This document shows positions 15,599 through 20,789 of a DNA stretch of 20,789 bases, piece by piece. Origin of the DNA: Acidithiobacillus sulfuriphilus (GTDB taxonomy: Bacteria; Pseudomonadota; Gammaproteobacteria; Acidithiobacillales; Acidithiobacillaceae); contig NZ_RIZI01000143.1 in the NCBI RefSeq assembly GCF_003721225.1, forward strand, positions 1-20,789. The letters are read 5' to 3'. Made by a program: the position numbers and the translations under genes. Under the pieces are notes generated by a model. The model saw only the letters and a program-made list of their open reading frames with translations, searched no databases and was not told the origin of the DNA. The stretch's first letter is position 1, and each line of letters begins with the position of its first letter.

Positions 15599-16422
15599 AT
15601 GAGCCGACCCGTAGCACGCACACCTTACCGGCCCCGCCTCTGATGACCCCGGCAGCGGGACTTCGTTTCACCCCCACCTGGACCCTGTTCTACAAGGAGG
15701 TCTTGCGCTTTGGCAAGGTCTGGCTGCAGACCGTGGCCGCCCCGCTGGTGACGACGCTGCTCTATCTGGTGGTCTTCGGCCATGCCCTGGGCGGCCGGAT
15801 CTCGGTCTATCCGGGCGTGAGTTATACCGCCTTTATCGTGCCGGGGCTGATGATGATGGCGGTGCTGCAAAACGCCTTTGCCAACAGCTCTTCCAGTCTG
15901 ATCCAGGCCAAGGTGACGGGTAATATCGTTTTTCTCCTGCTCAGCCCCCTCGGCCCCGGCGAGATTTTCGTGGCGATGACTGCGGCATCCATCGTGCGCG
16001 GCGTGGTGGTCGGCCTTGCCATACTCATTCTGGCCCTCTTTTATCTGCACCTCCCGGTCATCCATCCCTTGTGGGTATTGGTTTTCACCCTCCTGGGCGC
16101 GGGCGGCATGGGGGCCTTGGGTCTGATCGCCGGCCTCTGGGCAGAGAAATTCGATCAGATTGCGGGCTTCCAGAACTTCCTGATCATGCCCCTGACCTTC
16201 CTCGCCGGCGTTTTCTACTCGGTACACTCCCTGCCCCCCGCCTGGCGGAAGATCTCTCTGATCAACCCATTTTTCTACGTCATCGACGGTTTCCGTTACG
16301 GTTTTTTCGCGGCATCCGACATTTCGGTGTGGCTGTGCCTGGCGGTGAGCGCCGCCTTCGCCGCAGTCACCTCCTTCCTTGCCTGGCGCCTATTGCGCAG
16401 CGGCTACAAGCTGCGCCAGTGA
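15595..16422 (+). CDS. ABC-2 type transporter permease (YadH-like)
   Basis: This 275-residue permease has about six membrane segments beginning near residue 45 (VAAPLVTTLLYLVVFGHAL). It carries ABC-2 family motifs such as YTAFIVPGLMMMAVLQNAFANSS, LSPLGPGEIFVA and QNFLIMPLTFLAGVFYSVHSLP followed by INPFFYVIDGFRYGF. It pairs with the preceding ATPase. The GTG start overlaps that gene's stop (GTGA), giving a 35-residue N-terminal cytosolic leader rich in Pro and Thr. Linkage to the Mla operon suggests a substrate related to the envelope; this is inference only. Confidence 0.9.
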   Translation: MNEPTRSTHTLPAPPLMTPAAGLRFTPTWTLFYKEVLRFGKVWLQTVAAPLVTTLLYLVVFGHALGGRISVYPGVSYTAFIVPGLMMMAVLQNAFANSSSSLIQAKVTGNIVFLLLSPLGPGEIFVAMTAASIVRGVVVGLAILILALFYLHLPVIHPLWVLVFTLLGAGGMGALGLIAGLWAEKFDQIAGFQNFLIMPLTFLAGVFYSVHSLPPAWRKISLINPFFYVIDGFRYGFFAASDISVWLCLAVSAAFAAVTSFLAWRLLRSGYKLRQ

Positions 16423-16455
16423 GCCCTGCGCCAAGGCGTTGCGGATTCCCTACCC

Positions 16456-16484
16456 TTGCAGTCAGGCCGGGTCCAAGGTATAAA
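16456..16484 (+). promoter_or_regulatory. Candidate sigma-70 promoter for bolA-grxD-murA
   Basis: TTGCAG (16456-16461) and TATAAA (16479-16484) are 17 bases apart. The -10 matches five of six positions, the -35 three of six. Transcription would start near 16491. A second -10-like hexamer, TACAAT (16532-16537), lies just before the bolA ATG but lacks a -35. Confidence 0.45.
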
Positions 16485-16544
16485 TTTTTCAGCATGGCCC
16501 CATTGCCCCATCACAGCGCTGTCATTTTGCGCTACAATCATTCG

Positions 16545-16799
16545 ATGAATGCACAAATCTTGCAGGAACTCATCGCCAAGCATCTCCCTGAGGCCATCGT
16601 CATGGTCAGCGGTGACGATGGGGCGCACTTTGAAGCCCTGGTCGTTACGGCGGCCTTCATCGGCCTATCGCCGGTCAAACAACACCAACTCGTCTATCAG
16701 GCGCTGGGCGAGCGCATGCGCGAGGAGATCCACGCCCTTGCGTTGCGCACCATGACCCCGGAACAATGGCAGACATGGCAAGCGACGCACCCGTCCTAA
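16545..16799 (+). CDS. ibaG: BolA/IbaG family protein
   Basis: This 84-residue BolA-fold protein has the IbaG-type core VMVSGDDGAHFEALVVTAAFIGLSPVKQHQ, where Cys/His positions can hold a shared Fe-S cluster, and the closing EEIHALALRTMTPEQW. BolA proteins partner with CGFS monothiol glutaredoxins, and one is encoded next. E. coli ibaG also lies between mlaB and murA. No ribosome-binding site precedes the ATG at 16545. An in-frame ATG at 16494 would give 101 residues and start only a few bases after the promoter's predicted start, so initiation here needs experimental checking. Confidence 0.9.
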   Translation: MNAQILQELIAKHLPEAIVMVSGDDGAHFEALVVTAAFIGLSPVKQHQLVYQALGERMREEIHALALRTMTPEQWQTWQATHPS

Positions 16800-16834
16800 A
16801 GCCCCTTTCCCCTTTTTACCCATAGAGGATTTCC

Positions 16835-17164
16835 ATGACCACGATTCAGGATGTTATCCACGAGCAAATCACCAAGCACCCCATCGTCTTGTACATGAAG
16901 GGGAATGCCAAGTTTCCCCAGTGCGGCTTTTCGGCCCGCGCCGTGCAGCTTTTGCAGCAGTCGGGAGCAAAGGACTTCTTGGCGGTGGACGTACTCGCCG
17001 ATCCGCAGGTTCGCGATGGGATCAAGCAGGTTTCCAACTGGCCGACCATCCCCCAGCTCTATATCAATGGGGAGTTCATCGGCGGCTCCGACATCATGGG
17101 GGACCTCTTCCAGCAGGGCGAACTGCAGAAACTGGTCGCCAGCACCCAGGTGGCCGAGGGCTAA
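16835..17164 (+). CDS. grxD: Monothiol glutaredoxin (Grx4/GrxD family)
   Basis: This 109-residue protein has the active site CGFS in KFPQCGFSARAVQLL, the glutathione-binding lysine in LYMKGNAKF, the cis-proline region WPTIPQLYINGEFIGGSDI, and normal family length. These proteins bind a [2Fe-2S] cluster with glutathione and deliver clusters or form heterodimers with BolA proteins. The ATG has TAGAGGA (16823-16829) just upstream. Placement between ibaG and murA supports a working pair with the neighbouring BolA protein. Confidence 0.96.
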   Translation: MTTIQDVIHEQITKHPIVLYMKGNAKFPQCGFSARAVQLLQQSGAKDFLAVDVLADPQVRDGIKQVSNWPTIPQLYINGEFIGGSDIMGDLFQQGELQKLVASTQVAEG

Positions 17165-19089
<1,925 letters not shown>

Positions 19090-19099
19090 GAGGCCAGCC

Positions 19100-20398
19100 A
19101 TGAGAAAACTGGATACCCGCGAACCCGACTTCCGCGCCCGCCTCCACGAACTTCACGACTGGGACGCCAACAACGACCCGGCCGTGGAGGACCGGGTGCG
19201 GGAGATCCTGGCGGCGGTGCGTGAGCAGGGGGATCAGGCGGTCCTCGCCTATACGCGCCGTTTCGATGGCCTGGATCTGCAGGAAGCGGCGGCCCTGGAG
19301 ATTCCCCCTGCGCAGTGGGACGCCGCCCTGGCCAGCCTGCCGCCCAGCGATCGCGAGGCACTCCTCCTCGCCGCCCATCGCGTCCGCAGTTACCATCAGC
19401 ACCAGCGCATGGAGACCTGGACTTATACCGAGGCCGACGGCACCGTCCTCGGCCAGCGCGTGCTGCCCCTCTCGCGGGTGGGCATCTACGTCCCCGGCGG
19501 CAAGGCCGCCTACCCCAGTTCCGTCCTGATGAACGCCATCCCGGCCCAGGTGGCGGGGGTGCCCGAGATCATCATGACCGTGCCCACCCCCCAGGGCCAG
19601 ATCAACCCTTGGGTACTGGCCGCCGCGGCGGTCTGCGGGGTAAGCCGGATGTTTACCATCGGCGGCGCCCAGGCCGTGGCCGCCCTGGCCTACGGCACCG
19701 CAAGCATCCCCGCCGTGGACAAGATCGTCGGCCCCGGCAACATTTACGTGGCCACGGCCAAGCGCATGGTCTTCGGCCGGGTAGGCATCGACATGATCGC
19801 CGGCCCCAGCGAGATCCTGGTCATCAGCGATGGCAGCGCCGACCCCCAATGGCTGGCCTGGGACCTCCTCTCCCAGGCCGAGCACGATGAACTGGCCCAG
19901 AGCATCCTCATCGGCTGGGACGACGCCCACCTGGAGGCCGTCGCAGCGGCCGTGGAGGAGGCCCTGGGCGAGCTCGACCGCGCCCCCATCGCCCGCAAGA
20001 GCTGGACCGAGCGGGGGGCCGTCATCCGCGTGCGCGACCGCGCCGAGGCCTGCGCCATCGCCAACAGCATTGCCCCCGAGCATTTGGAGCTGGCGGTGGC
20101 CGATCCCGAGGACTGGCTGCCGGAGATCGAGAACGCCGGCGCCATCTTCATGGGCATCCATAGTTGCGAGGCCCTCGGCGACTACCTGGCCGGACCCAAC
20201 CACGTCCTGCCCACGGGGGGCAGCGCGCGTTTCTCCTCGGCCCTGGGCGTCTATGACTTCGTCAAGCGCAGCAGCCTCATCCATGCCAGCCCGGCGGGGG
20301 CGGGCACCCTCGGCGCCGTCGCCGAACGCCTCGCCAGCGCGGAAGGTTTGACGGCCCACGCCCGTTCTGCTGCCTGCCGCAGCAAGGCCCACCGATGA
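19100..20398 (+). CDS. hisD: Histidinol dehydrogenase HisD
   Basis: This 432-residue enzyme oxidises histidinol to histidine in two NAD-dependent steps using a zinc ion. It has the family motifs [78 protein letters not shown] and the catalytic APEHLEL, then [19 protein letters not shown] near the end. The length is normal. The ATG has GAGAGG (19088-19093) six bases upstream, and the stop overlaps the hisC start (ATGA). Confidence 0.97.
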   Translation: MRKLDTREPDFRARLHELHDWDANNDPAVEDRVREILAAVREQGDQAVLAYTRRFDGLDLQEAAALEIPPAQWDAALASLPPSDREALLLAAHRVRSYHQHQRMETWTYTEADGTVLGQRVLPLSRVGIYVPGGKAAYPSSVLMNAIPAQVAGVPEIIMTVPTPQGQINPWVLAAAAVCGVSRMFTIGGAQAVAALAYGTASIPAVDKIVGPGNIYVATAKRMVFGRVGIDMIAGPSEILVISDGSADPQWLAWDLLSQAEHDELAQSILIGWDDAHLEAVAAAVEEALGELDRAPIARKSWTERGAVIRVRDRAEACAIANSIAPEHLELAVADPEDWLPEIENAGAIFMGIHSCEALGDYLAGPNHVLPTGGSARFSSALGVYDFVKRSSLIHASPAGAGTLGAVAERLASAEGLTAHARSAACRSKAHR

Positions 20399-20789
20399 GC
20401 GCGGCGAACAGCGACGCACTGATCCGCACGCTTCTCTCCCCCGCGCTGCTGGCCAGCAATGCCTATCACGTGCCGGACCGCCAGGGGCTCATCCAGCTCG
20501 ACGCCATGGAGAATCCCTACCCGCTGCCGGACGCCCTGCGCGCGGAATGGCTGGCCAGCCTCGGCCAGGCGGCCCTCAACCGTTATCCCGACCCGCGCCC
20601 CCAAGTCCTCATGGACACCCTGAAGACGCGCCTGGGGCTGGCGCCGGACCTGGACCTGATGCTCGGCAACGGCTCCGATGAGTTGCTCCAACTCCTCATC
20701 ATTGCCGTGGCGGGCACCCGCCGACCCATTCTGGCGCCGGAACCGTCCTTTGCCATGTACCGCATCCTCACCGAACACCTCGGCCTGCC
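20395..20789 (+). CDS. hisC: Histidinol-phosphate aminotransferase HisC, N-terminal part
   Basis: The gene starts at an ATG overlapping the hisD stop and is open to the window end, giving 131 residues of about 360. The start of the fold-type I aminotransferase is clear: [49 protein letters not shown] and [14 protein letters not shown]. These are the substrate-binding N-terminus and the first part of the PLP site of HisC. The PLP lysine lies beyond the window. It converts imidazole-acetol phosphate to histidinol phosphate with glutamate as the amino donor. Confidence 0.94.
   Translation, partial: MSAANSDALIRTLLSPALLASNAYHVPDRQGLIQLDAMENPYPLPDALRAEWLASLGQAALNRYPDPRPQVLMDTLKTRLGLAPDLDLMLGNGSDELLQLLIIAVAGTRRPILAPEPSFAMYRILTEHLGL

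Overview
This window looks like chromosomal DNA of a GC-rich proteobacterium close to the beta/gamma boundary. An acidophilic Acidithiobacillia-type organism is my best guess, but no single sequence feature proves it. The main clues are the gene orders: a regulatory PTS cluster rapZ-EIIA-HPr-EI, mlaFEDCB followed by an ABC-2 exporter, bolA, a monothiol glutaredoxin and murA, then hisG-hisD-hisC with the short HisG. High GC in third codon positions produces many long antisense open frames that are not genes.

Layout. (1) 1-97 is an unidentified coding scrap on the minus strand that abuts a RapZ gene with no 5' half. (2) 84-2931 is a phosphorelay cluster (RapZ, EIIA, HPr, Enzyme I) with no sugar permease in view, so probably regulatory. 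(3) 2984-5661 carries an apparently C-terminally short AsmA-like protein, the adenine glycosylase MutY and the iron-protection protein YggX, then a terminator. (4) 5700-9640 is the most interesting part. Two GTC-N10-GAC operator-like sites and a well-formed sigma-54 promoter drive a small secreted Lys/Glu/His-repeat protein resembling enteric Asr, ending in a strong terminator. Directly behind it lie the sensor kinase GlrK, a QseG-like lipoprotein and the sigma-54 activator GlrR. In enteric bacteria the GlrR/sigma-54-controlled small RNA gene glmY occupies this same place next to glrK-qseG-glrR. (5) 9641-9865 is a convergent intergenic region with a REP-type inverted repeat pair. (6) speE and speD lie on the minus strand, separated by a terminator. 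(7) 11620-16422 is a tightly overlapping Mla phospholipid-transport operon continuing into a YadGH-type ABC exporter. (8) 16545-20789 holds bolA/ibaG, grxD, murA and the first histidine genes, with the window ending inside hisC.

Together the genes concern envelope maintenance (Mla, AsmA-like, MurA, GlrKR, the Asr-like protein), Fe-S and oxidative protection (MutY, YggX, BolA, Grx4), polyamine synthesis and histidine synthesis. No tRNA, rRNA, CRISPR array, insertion sequence or phage gene was seen.
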